NCBI GenBank assembly: GCA_965217125.1 | Contig: OZ244244.1 | Coordinates: forward strand, 930,001-994,000 | Length of the DNA: 64,000 nucleotides | Direction: 5' to 3' | Source of the DNA: JAAOIF01 sp965217125 | GTDB taxonomy: Bacteria > Pseudomonadota > Gammaproteobacteria > PS1 > Pseudothioglobaceae | Part shown: piece by piece, positions 52,650 to 61,816 of the stretch | Numbering within the stretch: the stretch's first letter is position 1 | Layout: the number at the start of each line of letters is the position of its first letter | Made by a program: the position numbers and the translations under genes | Notes under the pieces: model-generated | Database searches by the model: none | Told to the model about the DNA's origin: nothing | What the model saw: only the letters and a program-made list of their open reading frames with translations

Positions 52650-55396
52650 TAGTCTTGGTTTGTGTTAGTTTCTGACTGATAAATTTGTATAAAGTCTTGC
52701 ACCTCTAATTCACCACAATTTTGGCGATTATATATTTTTTGCTCTTGGTTATAATCAACTTCCATACCTGTAAATAAATTATCGTTTTGTTCTGTTTGTT
52801 TGTAAAAACTATCGTTATTATCAGCTAAAACTGTTTTAATCTTTTGCCAATCATCATAAAAATATTCTTCTAAAAGTGGCAAGATTTTATTTTTAAAGGT
52901 ATTTTGTAACTCTTCTAAACTATCCACATTCATCAAAAATGAATGCCCGATAGTATGCTCCCTATCGTATAAAACTTCAATTCTTTGGTTGATGATTTTC
53001 AACACCGCCTGCAAATCTACACCCTCACAATTTGTAGATATTTCTGGCAACTCTGGATTAGGCAACATTTCCACAAAATCAAACCGCCTACGCAAAGCCG
53101 TATCTATCAAAGTCAAACTTCTATCAGCCGTGTTCATCGTGCCGATAATATGCAGATTATTTGGCACAGAAAAATCCTCTTTTGAATAAGGTAATTTAAC
53201 CGATATTTCCTCCTCAGCCCCCGCTCGTTTACTCGGCTCAATTAAAGTAATCAACTCTCCAAAAATCCGCGAGATATTGCCTCGATTTATTTCATCAATA
53301 ATCAAAACATGAGGTTTTTTATTGGCGTCACTTTTTTTATTTATATCCAAAGGTAGTAAGCGCTGGTCTATCAAGAATTGTATTAAATCAGTAGCATTAA
53401 CCCGATATAACTCATATACAGATCTTTCGCTTAATATAATTCCATTATTGAGTTTTGTAATATCTATTGGTTTTTTTATGTCGTGCCATAACCATTTAAC
53501 AGTTCTTTTTCTAGGATATTCACTGTTTGCATCAGCATCTCTTTCATAATCTCCTGTAACCACGGCGACACCATCAATAGACTTATTATTATGTAAAGAA
53601 ACAACTATATCTTGCTCATTTATTTCATTTTGGAAATATTTTAATGTTTTTTTATTATTAGCGCCTAAATTGTTATAAGCATCTGATTCTAAATCCAATA
53701 CAGTCGGCCAACCTATTCTTATTTCATTATTATTAAAGCAACTTCTTTTTAATGGCGAGTCTCCAGCACCATAAAGAGAAATTTTCCATACCGTTGTGTT
53801 TGCGTCAATTGATAAATTACTAACTTCGTATTCTTTATTTGTGGCATTTTTACAAATTTCTTTAAAAACCCCATCTTCAACATCATAAGTTAACTTTTCG
53901 CCGTCAGTATTTGCCTTTAAACCCTCGACAAAATCCTCATAACTAAAACTTTGGTGGAAAGTTACAAACTCAACCTGCGAGCCAAACTCTTCTTTTAATT
54001 TACCAATGCTGTTAATGCTTTGTTTTTGCTCATCGGTAGCATCCAAAATATCTAAAGCATAATTAACCGTTGAATAAGTTTTCCCCGTTCCCGGTGGCCC
54101 GTATAAAATTTGGTTTAGTGGTTGATTAGAGCTATATTCTGTATCATCTTCAACATCTATAGTTGGTGTGTCTGCTGAGTCTTTCCATTTATCTTTTAAT
54201 CTATGATAAAGTAGTTTAGTCATTAATAGAGTTTGGTTTTCTTGGCACTCTGTTTTAATGTAAACTTCATTTTCATTGAAATATTGCTTTAAGCCACTAA
54301 CAAAACTCTCTTTGTTATAAGTTGCCTTTAAAATGTTTTTACTTATTAACGCTCGGTGTTCTTTAGAAAAAATACTCATGTTGTTATTTGGATTTTCTAT
54401 ATAAGAAATAGCATTGTTAATAGAAGATGAGGGTGTTTTATTATCTTTATAATTTAACAAACCGTATATCCATGCGTCTTGCTTCACATTGCTACTTGCA
54501 ATAACTCGTTTATCGTCATAAGGATTTAACTCTTTTTTCTTAGCCGCATTTTTATCAATAATTGCAATAATTTTATTTAACAGTTGGATGATTGAGCTTT
54601 TATCCTCATCCTCAAAATAAGCTTGCAATTGAATGCTTTTATAACTCCCTTTTAGTGTACTCCATGCTTTTTTTATTTCCTCAATAAAACCACCGATATT
54701 ATCAATTTCAAAGGTTAAAAAATCTTTCCACAAAGGTTTTATTTCTTCAAAATAAAATTTATCTGCAAATATTACTTTTTCATAAAATTTACCTTTTTCC
54801 TGTAAAAAATCATTAGAAGCAAATGCTCGTAATTTTGTAACTTCTGGTATATTTCTAACTTGAGTGCTACTTATTTGACATGTTTTTAAATATGTACGAA
54901 GTGGGCTTGTAAAACCTTGTGTATTTGTTATATAGTGATAAAAAATATCTTCATTATTGTAAGCAACCCAAAATAACTTATTACTTTCATCAATTTTATT
55001 TTTAAATTCTTGCTCATCCTCTGGATAAAATTCTATTTCTATTGGCATATTTTCTTTTTTCACCCCTGCATATTCGTAAATAACTTTTTTAACAATTTCA
55101 AAATCATTAATCTGCCAACGCAATCTTCCATCCACTCTCCTTCCATCTACTTTACATAATTTACGCAAAAATTTATGCATATAATCTTGCCAATCTTGTC
55201 CTGACGGAACTACATCGTAGCCATTATTGCTAGGAACTACCCATAAAGAACCTCTCTGGTTTGTATGTCTTATGGATATATTTTTTTCACCTGCTCCTTG
55301 TTGTTGGTCATGCAAAAAAATTACAACATTACCTAAGATTTTATTAATCTCATCAACCAATTTTTGTAATTTTTGTCTTTCTTGTTCAATATTCAT
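52649..55396 (-). CDS. mcrB: McrB-type AAA+ GTPase with EVE-like insertion
   Basis: A 915-residue motor subunit. Residues 1-130 form an N-terminal DNA-recognition-like domain (ISIRHTNQRGSLWVVPS), followed by a helical linker. The AAA+ domain has Walker A GPPGTGKTYSTVNYAL (~residue 432), McrB motif TFHQSFSYEDFVEGL, Walker B VLIIDEINRGNISRIFGEL (~696), GTMNTADRSL and the Arg finger ALRRRFDF. Between Walker A and B, residues ~525-660 form an extra domain (WKISLYGAGDSPLKRSCFNNNEIRIGWP... DIVVSLHNNKSIDGVAVVTGDY) resembling EVE. RBS AAGGAG before ATG. Confidence 0.9.
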   Translation of the reverse strand: MNIEQERQKLQKLVDEINKILGNVVIFLHDQQQGAGEKNISIRHTNQRGSLWVVPSNNGYDVVPSGQDWQDYMHKFLRKLCKVDGRRVDGRLRWQINDFEIVKKVIYEYAGVKKENMPIEIEFYPEDEQEFKNKIDESNKLFWVAYNNEDIFYHYITNTQGFTSPLRTYLKTCQISSTQVRNIPEVTKLRAFASNDFLQEKGKFYEKVIFADKFYFEEIKPLWKDFLTFEIDNIGGFIEEIKKAWSTLKGSYKSIQLQAYFEDEDKSSIIQLLNKIIAIIDKNAAKKKELNPYDDKRVIASSNVKQDAWIYGLLNYKDNKTPSSSINNAISYIENPNNNMSIFSKEHRALISKNILKATYNKESFVSGLKQYFNENEVYIKTECQENQTLLMTKLLYHRLKDKWKDSADTPTIDVEDDTEYSSNQPLNQILYGPPGTGKTYSTVNYALDILDATDEQKQSINSIGKLKEEFGSQVEFVTFHQSFSYEDFVEGLKANTDGEKLTYDVEDGVFKEICKNATNKEYEVSNLSIDANTTVWKISLYGAGDSPLKRSCFNNNEIRIGWPTVLDLESDAYNNLGANNKKTLKYFQNEINEQDIVVSLHNNKSIDGVAVVTGDYERDADANSEYPRKRTVKWLWHDIKKPIDITKLNNGIILSERSVYELYRVNATDLIQFLIDQRLLPLDINKKSDANKKPHVLIIDEINRGNISRIFGELITLIEPSKRAGAEEEISVKLPYSKEDFSVPNNLHIIGTMNTADRSLTLIDTALRRRFDFVEMLPNPELPEISTNCEGVDLQAVLKIINQRIEVLYDREHTIGHSFLMNVDSLEELQNTFKNKILPLLEEYFYDDWQKIKTVLADNNDSFYKQTEQNDNLFTGMEVDYNQEQKIYNRQNCGELEVQDFIQIYQSETNTNQD

Positions 55397-55413
55397 TTGT
55401 CACTCCTTGCATA

Positions 55414-55593
55414 TTAGCTAAATAATTTAGAATGGCTACCAGTTCTAATCAAAGCCACTTCTAAAATGCTATTGTTAATTTTGTAAATCAGCAATAAATC
55501 TGGCTTTAAATGACACTCCCTACATCCTAAAAAGTTACCTGATAATTTCTTGTAATCTTTTTTAAAGTGGTTAGTTCTAAAAATTGCATATAT
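55414..55593 (-). pseudogene. Degenerate YafQ-like toxin
   Basis: On the minus strand, directly after the antitoxin stop and in its frame, the sequence reads FRTNHFKKDYKK joined to LSGNFLGCRECHLKPDLLLIYKINN...ALIRTGSHSKLF. These are the N- and C-terminal blocks of YafQ/RelE toxins, but about 35 central residues are missing and no start codon is present. A wrecked toxin gene explains the orphan antitoxin. Confidence 0.78.
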
Positions 55594-55926
55594 TTAATTA
55601 TCCAAATCAACAAATAACTCATCAACATTAGCAAAAGTTTTGCCAGTTTTATTTTTAAGCTCATCTTTTAACTCTTCAATGGTATCTCTTGCACTAATTG
55701 TGGGGATTTTGCCGTCCATCATCAGTCTTACCTCTTGCATTGCCTCGCCTAAGCGGGCATGAACTTCTTTTTCTTTTTGTTGTTTAAGAAAATTGCTGAT
55801 TGCCTCAGCGATAAAAGTTGTTCTACTAACATTAAAATCCTTAATAAATTCATCCACCTCATCAACTAAATAAGTTGGAAGTCTTAGTCCTACTTGTTGA
55901 GTTTGTATTTTTTGCATTGCGTGCAT
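55594..55926 (-). CDS. Ribbon-helix-helix antitoxin (orphan)
   Basis: A 110-residue RHH protein (VGLRLPTYLVDEVDEFIKDFNVSRTTFIAEAI) with a long C-terminal helical tail. Its partner toxin is the broken YafQ-like gene immediately downstream, so it may persist as a repressor. It stands between the Fic gene and McrB. Confidence 0.82.
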   Translation of the reverse strand: MHAMQKIQTQQVGLRLPTYLVDEVDEFIKDFNVSRTTFIAEAISNFLKQQKEKEVHARLGEAMQEVRLMMDGKIPTISARDTIEELKDELKNKTGKTFANVDELFVDLDN

Positions 55927-55998
55927 TTTTATCTCCTAATAATTTATATTTAATATTATATACCATTGTTTGACAAAATTATTAAAAGATATTATTTT

Positions 55999-57045
55999 TT
56001 AACTAAAATAATTGCCAACAGAGTCTTCAAATTGAGCGATAAATATTTCTTTAAAATAAGTAATATTGTTTGTTTCATAAAATAAAATGCTCGCCTTTTT
56101 GTATTCTACAACATCAACTATTCGGTAAGAAAGTGGCACGGAATTATTTGCCAGCAAAATAGCATTTGAAAAGGTTCTTGCAGATCTTTTATTGCCATCT
56201 TCAAAGGCTTGAATATATGAAATCATCAGCAAAATAATAAAAGATTTTTCAAAAAAATTATCTTTTTTATTGACTAATTCAATGGTTTTTTCTAAGGCCT
56301 CCGTAATTTGAAACTGGTTATCAAGTGGTTTGTATTTTGTGCCTGTTATACCAATTGGGTTGCTTCTAATATTTTTTGCAATGCCTAATTTTTTAATCAA
56401 AATAGAATGCAGATATTCAATGCTGGATTTTTTTAATGTTAAAAATTTATCTGCGTTTAGCATCGACTCGTTAAAGGCATCTTTATGATTCAAAATCATT
56501 TGCGTTTCTTTGTTGCTTTTGCTTTCATCTTTAATATTTTCATTTAAAAGCGTCTCAGTATTTAATAGTGAATAAGTATTGCCCTCAATCATTGAAGATT
56601 TCCATGAAAATTCAATCATTATTCTTTCATACTCTTTGTTTATCAGGGTTTGACTGTCATATTTTGCAATATTTTTGATGAATTTTTGTTGTAAATTCTG
56701 TAATTTTTTTTGCTCTTTTGTTGTAAAAATATCAAATTTTAAAATATCAAATATCTCAAAATCAAATTTTTCTTTTACTGTTCTGTGCTGATAATCTGTC
56801 TTAAAATATTTTTCAATATCAATATTTTCAAAAACTTTATAGCTATGTGCAATAAAATAATAAACACCTCTTGCTGCACCGTGTTGAGAGATTAAATTGT
56901 TATTAATTAAGTCTTTTAAATCTCTTTGCAGGGTTCGTTTGTCTATTTTTTTAGCTAAAAACAATAAAATATCAGCGCTTGATACATTGATATTTTTTTT
57001 TATGTAGTTAAAAATTTTGTTGTGCCTAACTTGTCTTTTATTCAT
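55999..57045 (-). CDS. HTH-Fic family protein with substituted catalytic motif
   Basis: A 348-residue protein with an N-terminal winged-helix domain (residues 5-60), a class II-type inhibitory helix (SSMIEGN, matching [S/T]xxxE[G/N]) near residue 152, and a Fic core. The motif reads QAFEDGNKRSAR where HxFx[D/E]GNGRxxR is canonical: the catalytic His is Gln and the motif resembles the GNK branch of Doc. It could act in signalling or as a transcription factor rather than an AMPylator. The 97-bp repeats lie directly upstream. Confidence 0.82.
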   Translation of the reverse strand: MNKRQVRHNKIFNYIKKNINVSSADILLFLAKKIDKRTLQRDLKDLINNNLISQHGAARGVYYFIAHSYKVFENIDIEKYFKTDYQHRTVKEKFDFEIFDILKFDIFTTKEQKKLQNLQQKFIKNIAKYDSQTLINKEYERIMIEFSWKSSMIEGNTYSLLNTETLLNENIKDESKSNKETQMILNHKDAFNESMLNADKFLTLKKSSIEYLHSILIKKLGIAKNIRSNPIGITGTKYKPLDNQFQITEALEKTIELVNKKDNFFEKSFIILLMISYIQAFEDGNKRSARTFSNAILLANNSVPLSYRIVDVVEYKKASILFYETNNITYFKEIFIAQFEDSVGNYFS

Positions 57046-57060
57046 TGTTTGATTATAACC

Positions 57061-57292
57061 AGAATCGCGACATTTTTGGGGTAGAATCGCGACATTTTTT
57101 GGTGGAATTGCGAAGTTTATTTATAGAAATTGTTTGAAACCCTTAGTATGAAAGGAAAGAATCGCGACATTTTTTGGGTAGAATCGCGACATTTTTTGGT
57201 GGAATTGCGAAGTTTATTTATAGAAATTGTTTGAAACCCTTAGTGCGAAAGGAAAGAATCGCGACATTTTTTGGGTAGAATCGCGACATTTA
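57061..57292. repeat. 97-bp tandem repeat array with TCGCGA motifs upstream of the Fic gene
   Basis: Two full 97-base units start at 57061 and 57158, and a third partial unit at 57255 runs to 57292. Each unit contains GAATCGCGACATTTTTT twice (spaced 22 bases) and a diverged GAATTGCGAAGTTT. Six TCGCGA palindromes result. Units differ by a few bases near their ends (TATG versus TGCG). The array fills the gap between pncC and the Fic gene and could bind the Fic protein's HTH domain. Confidence 0.9.
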
Positions 57293-57319
57293 AGCGAGCT
57301 AAGTTGCAAATTTACATGA

Positions 57320-57781
57320 TTAATTTATTATTTTAGCTGTTAAAGTGTTCAGTGCAAAATCAACACTTTGCTTGACTACGCTTGACCTGTTGCCTGAAAA
57401 GTGTTGGGTGATAGTGTGGTGTTTTCCTAAAATGCAAAAACCAAAACATACCATGCCGACCGGCTTGTCTTTGCTGCCGCCAGTAGGTCCGGCGATGCCG
57501 GTGATGGCAATGGCAATATCGCTGTTTGAATGTTGAATTACGCCGCGTGCCATTTCAGCTGCGGTTTGCTCGCTGACTGCGCCGAATTTATCGAGGGTGG
57601 ATTTTTGCACGCCCAACATATCGATTTTTGCTTGGTTGGAATAGCTGATAAAACCACGCTCAAAGTAGTTAGATGCGCCGCTTTGCGAGCTAAGTAGGGC
57701 TGATAAATTGCCGCCGGTGCAGGATTCTGCTACAGAAATGCTGAGATTTTTGTCTTGTAGAATTTGGATAAGTGCCTTCAT
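57320..57781 (-). CDS. pncC: Nicotinamide-nucleotide amidase (CinA C-terminal type)
   Basis: A 153-residue CinA C-domain protein deamidating nicotinamide mononucleotide for NAD recycling. The motifs AESCTGGNLSALLSSQSGASNYFERGFISYSN and ITGIAGPTGG are complete. Its start overlaps the pepN stop by four bases. It forms the right boundary of the island. Confidence 0.92.
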   Translation of the reverse strand: MKALIQILQDKNLSISVAESCTGGNLSALLSSQSGASNYFERGFISYSNQAKIDMLGVQKSTLDKFGAVSEQTAAEMARGVIQHSNSDIAIAITGIAGPTGGSKDKPVGMVCFGFCILGKHHTITQHFSGNRSSVVKQSVDFALNTLTAKIIN

Positions 57782-60267
57782 TTAAGTGCCGCTTGCACAA
57801 TCTCAAAAATATCATTTGATAAATTTTTAGTGGCTAAAATAGTTTCTAATTGTTGTTTCTGCAAAGCTTTTAACTCAGGAGTAAAGCGCCGCCAATGATT
57901 GTAAGTGCTGACTAATCGTGCGCCAATTTGAGGGTTGGAAATGTTGAGTTTCAAAATCACATCGGTGAATAATTGATAAGATTGTTGGCTATGAAATGAG
58001 ACAAAATTTTGGGTAAAATTGCCGATTACACCACGCAAACGGTTTGGTGTATTAAATGAAAATAACGGGTGTTGCATCAATTTTTTAATGGTTTCAATAT
58101 CGCTACTCGGCGCTATTGCCTGCACCGCAAACCATTTGTCCATCACTTGCACATCATTTTGATAATCGGCAAACATCGCCTTAATAACCCGCACCTGATA
58201 TGGATTATCGAGCAATAACAGCGCATTAAAAGCAGCCAATCGATCGGTCATACAGTTAGCATTATTAAACTGCTTATATGCCAATTCAAATTCACCAGCC
58301 CTAACCAAATAATACAAACAAGTGTTTTTCAACGCGCGTTTTCCCACTGCTTCTGGTGTTAATTGATAATCCTCATCTGTGTGCTTTTGAGTGTATGTTT
58401 TAAGCAATAATGGTTGAAAATATTGGATGATTTTATCAATCACCGCTTTACGCTTTTGCGCAATATCTGGCACATCAATTTCATCAACTTGCAAATGTAG
58501 TAGGCTTTCTGACGGCAAACTGAGCATCTCGCTTATCAGTGTATTATCGGTTTCACTCTGTAGAATGCCGGCAAATGCAGCAAACAATTTAGCCTCGTCT
58601 TTAGCATCAAATGTATCGGCATTTAAAATTAAAGACGACCACAAATCTTGGGATTTATCCCAGCGGCTAAAGGCATCGGTATCATATTCACACAAGAATA
58701 TTTTTTGCTGGATGCTCAAATCCACATTTAATTTAATCGGCGCTGAAAAATCACGCAACCAAGAAAAAGTGCAATTATCTGGCAAATGCGAAAAATCAAA
58801 CTGCTGTTGCTGGCTGTTTATAACCAACACGCCATTTTCAAGCTCAATCCCTTGTGCATCTAAAACACCGTATTTAATCGGCATTAGGCGCGCATCGTTT
58901 TGGCTGATGGTAATGCTATTATCATTATTTTGAATGCTGACTTTTGGCGTGCCGGCCTGCGAATACCATAACATAAATTGAGAAAAATCAAAATTATTTG
59001 CATCACTCATACTGCCAATAAAATCATCAATCGTTACTGCCTGCCCATCATAGCGCTGAAAATACAGCTTCATACCGCGTTGAAACCGCGCCTCACCAAG
59101 TAAAGTATGTATCATCCGAATCACTTCTGCGCCCTTTTCATACACGGTTGCTGTATAAAAATTGTTCATTTCAATGTAGCGCTCAGGGCGCACTGGATGT
59201 TGCATCGGGCCGCGGTCTTCAGCAAATTGAAAGGTTCGCAAATCATCCACATCTTCAATGCGCCTGCTGGAGCGCGAATGCAAATCAGCGGTAAATTCTT
59301 GCTCTCTAAATACCGTTAAACCTTCCTTGAGACTGAGTTGAAACCAATCTTGACAACTAACACGATTGCCGGTCCAATTATGAAAATATTCATGCCCAAT
59401 CACCGCCTCTACGCTAATAAAATCTGCATCGGTTGCCGTGTCTGGGTTGGCAAGCACATAAGTTGAATTAAAAATATTAAGCCCTTTGTTTTCCATCGCA
59501 CCCATATTAAAATCATCAACTGCCACAATCATATAAATATCTAAATCATACGCCAAACCAAAACGCGCCTCATCCCAAGCAAAAGAGCGTTTGAGCGCTG
59601 CCATAGCAAACTGGGTTTTGCTGATATTATGCGGCTCAACATAAATTTTAAGGGCAACTTGATTGTTATTAATGGTGTTGTAACTGTCTTCTAATACTGC
59701 AAAATTGCCTGCTACCAAAGCAAATAAATAACAAGGCTTAGGGATTGGGTCGTGCCAAGTGGCTGTGCCATTAGATTGGCTAACTAAATTACCATTGCTC
59801 AACAATATTGGGTATTTATCATGCTCGGCTTTAATATGCGTGGTAAAAATACTGAGCACATCTGGGCGATCTAAATAATAGCTGATTTGGCGAAAACCAT
59901 GGGCTTCACATTGGCTGCAAAAATTACCATTAGATTGGTATAAACCATTGAGGCTGGTATTTTTCTCTGGGTGGATGCGTGTGCTGATTTTTAAGATAAA
60001 TTCATCAGCAAGATGGCTTATTTTTAGCCCATTTTCAAGCAGCTGATAATCTGGCGTTGCGTTATTTATGGTGATGGCTAATAATTCTAAATCAACCCCG
60101 TTTAAAAATAGATTGTTGCCCTCAGTGCTGAGCGGATTTTTGTAAAAATGCATTGTGCTATTAACAATGGTTTGATTTTCTGACAAATCAAAACTCAGCT
60201 CGGTGGTATAAATTAGATACGCACTAGGCTGGTAATCTTTGCGATAAATGGCTTGTGGTTTATTCAT
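57778..60267 (-). CDS. pepN: Aminopeptidase N
   Basis: A zinc M1 aminopeptidase of 829 residues that trims N-terminal residues from peptides in the cytoplasm. The exopeptidase motif is GAMENKGLNIFN and the zinc site is HEYFHNWTGNR...KEGLTVFREQEF. A Y-containing active site segment AATVYEKGAEVIRM follows. Start at 60267 gives MNKPQAIYRKDYQP; an in-frame codon at 60291 lies in the PAP2 gene. Confidence 0.95.
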   Translation of the reverse strand: MNKPQAIYRKDYQPSAYLIYTTELSFDLSENQTIVNSTMHFYKNPLSTEGNNLFLNGVDLELLAITINNATPDYQLLENGLKISHLADEFILKISTRIHPEKNTSLNGLYQSNGNFCSQCEAHGFRQISYYLDRPDVLSIFTTHIKAEHDKYPILLSNGNLVSQSNGTATWHDPIPKPCYLFALVAGNFAVLEDSYNTINNNQVALKIYVEPHNISKTQFAMAALKRSFAWDEARFGLAYDLDIYMIVAVDDFNMGAMENKGLNIFNSTYVLANPDTATDADFISVEAVIGHEYFHNWTGNRVSCQDWFQLSLKEGLTVFREQEFTADLHSRSSRRIEDVDDLRTFQFAEDRGPMQHPVRPERYIEMNNFYTATVYEKGAEVIRMIHTLLGEARFQRGMKLYFQRYDGQAVTIDDFIGSMSDANNFDFSQFMLWYSQAGTPKVSIQNNDNSITISQNDARLMPIKYGVLDAQGIELENGVLVINSQQQQFDFSHLPDNCTFSWLRDFSAPIKLNVDLSIQQKIFLCEYDTDAFSRWDKSQDLWSSLILNADTFDAKDEAKLFAAFAGILQSETDNTLISEMLSLPSESLLHLQVDEIDVPDIAQKRKAVIDKIIQYFQPLLLKTYTQKHTDEDYQLTPEAVGKRALKNTCLYYLVRAGEFELAYKQFNNANCMTDRLAAFNALLLLDNPYQVRVIKAMFADYQNDVQVMDKWFAVQAIAPSSDIETIKKLMQHPLFSFNTPNRLRGVIGNFTQNFVSFHSQQSYQLFTDVILKLNISNPQIGARLVSTYNHWRRFTPELKALQKQQLETILATKNLSNDIFEIVQAALK

Positions 60268-60268
60268 T

Positions 60269-61015
60269 TTATTGTTGGTTATTTTTCCCAAAAAGCTTTA
60301 AAAAATATAGCGCCCAACGATGTCCGATTTGGTTAATAGTATTTAATAACGGCGTATATAATCCAAAAGCCAACGCAACCAAAGCAATGCTAACACCGCC
60401 AACCAACACATCACTAAGCCAATGTGCGCCACTTATCAATCTGGGCAATGAAAACACAACAACAACTAATAATGCCGCCCAACTCCAACGATTACGCACA
60501 AAAAATAAACTATAGCCAAGCCAAGTGATTAAAACCGCAGCATGGTCGCCGGGAAAGCTCTCAGCAGAAGCATCTTTTAAATTCAGATTAGGATAAATCT
60601 CAGATAAGCGGATAATAGAATCCAACTGCAAAGATGGGCTGATTCGATTTAAAGCATAATAATCAACATAAAAATCCACACTCTCGCGCACTAATAGTAG
60701 CAATGCTAATAAAGTAACAAACCCAACCATACCAGCTAAGCGCTGCTGTTTTGCAAATAAAACATCATCAAAATAGAAAAATGCAGCGATAAAAATCAAT
60801 GGCAATAAATCAGCAATACGCATACTAAGTAAGCCCCATAACCCGTTCCATACACTGCTTGATTGCGTTAACAAACCATTCAGAAACCCAACGGCATAAT
60901 AATCAATAATATCCCAATACACTCTGCTAGTATCATTTATCCAGCTGAAAAAAATCAACAACGCCAAAATATTCAGCGAGAAGAAAAAAATAGCTTTAAA
61001 AATAAAAGGTTTCAT
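60269..61015 (-). CDS. PAP2-family membrane phosphatase
   Basis: A 248-residue protein with about six hydrophobic helices. PAP2 motif 2 is SFPGDHAAV (residues ~167-175) and motif 3 is RLISGAHWLSDVLVG; motif 1 is not obvious. Family members dephosphorylate lipid phosphates or diphosphates (undecaprenyl-PP, phosphatidylglycerol phosphate or lipid A). It overlaps uppP, which suggests a shared role in undecaprenyl or lipid A metabolism. Confidence 0.85.
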   Translation of the reverse strand: MKPFIFKAIFFFSLNILALLIFFSWINDTSRVYWDIIDYYAVGFLNGLLTQSSSVWNGLWGLLSMRIADLLPLIFIAAFFYFDDVLFAKQQRLAGMVGFVTLLALLLLVRESVDFYVDYYALNRISPSLQLDSIIRLSEIYPNLNLKDASAESFPGDHAAVLITWLGYSLFFVRNRWSWAALLVVVVFSLPRLISGAHWLSDVLVGGVSIALVALAFGLYTPLLNTINQIGHRWALYFLKLFGKNNQQ

Positions 61016-61806
61016 AATGTTAATAAGAATACGCCTAATAATAAACGATAAACAACAAATGGCATAAGACCAACCACATTGAGTAATTTAATAAAAAACA
61101 CAATAGTAAAATAAGCGCTGAGTCCAGCAGTAGCAAAACCTATAAACAATAAGCTAATATTAACTGTTTGCGGCTGATTGTATAAATCCAGCAAAATTGA
61201 CCCAGATGCCAGCATAATTACCGGGATGGATAACAAAAATGCAAATTGGATTGACAATTGCTTAGACAAACCAATCAATAAGCCCGCAGTGATAACAATG
61301 CCCGACCTAGAAACGCCCGGGATTAACGCCAAAGTTTGCATAATGCTAATAAAAAATACCTCAAACCCATTGATAGAAACTTTTGGATTGAAATTTTTTG
61401 CATTAAACCAACTTGCCAAACCCAACAAAATGCCAAATATCAAAGTTGCATAAGCAATAAGCTCTAAGGAGCGTAAGTTTAAGGCAATAAAATCTTTAAA
61501 TAATAAACCCACCAAAGCAACCGGAATAGTCGCCAACAAAACACCCCAGGCAAGCGTTGATTCACCAACACTCTGGCGTTTAATTATTGAGGTGTAAAAA
61601 TCAGACGACAAAGCTTTAAGTTTGCCACGATAATAATAAAGCACTGCCATTAAAGTCCCGAGATGCACAACCACATCAAAAGCCAAACCTTGGTCAGGCC
61701 AATTAGTTAGCTTAGGCACTAAAATTAAATGCGCTGAAGATGAGATTGGTAAAAACTCACTAAACCCTTGAATCAGTGCCAATATTAGCGTTTGAAAAAA
61801 ATCCAT
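61012..61806 (-). CDS. uppP: Undecaprenyl-diphosphatase
   Basis: The BacA/UppP-family enzyme (264 residues, about eight helices) recycling undecaprenyl pyrophosphate for cell-wall synthesis. Conserved motifs are QGFSEFLPISSSAHL at the N-terminus and IPGVSRSGIVI in the middle. It overlaps the PAP2 gene downstream by four bases. Confidence 0.94.
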   Translation of the reverse strand: MDFFQTLILALIQGFSEFLPISSSAHLILVPKLTNWPDQGLAFDVVVHLGTLMAVLYYYRGKLKALSSDFYTSIIKRQSVGESTLAWGVLLATIPVALVGLLFKDFIALNLRSLELIAYATLIFGILLGLASWFNAKNFNPKVSINGFEVFFISIMQTLALIPGVSRSGIVITAGLLIGLSKQLSIQFAFLLSIPVIMLASGSILLDLYNQPQTVNISLLFIGFATAGLSAYFTIVFFIKLLNVVGLMPFVVYRLLLGVFLLTL

Positions 61807-61816
61807 TTTGAAGTCT

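Noticed and set aside
57061..57292. CRISPR array
   Set aside because: The repeats are contiguous 97-mers without unique spacers and no cas genes are present.
58427..58933. 168-residue plus-strand frame opposite pepN
   Set aside because: Antisense shadow; no RBS, no domain.
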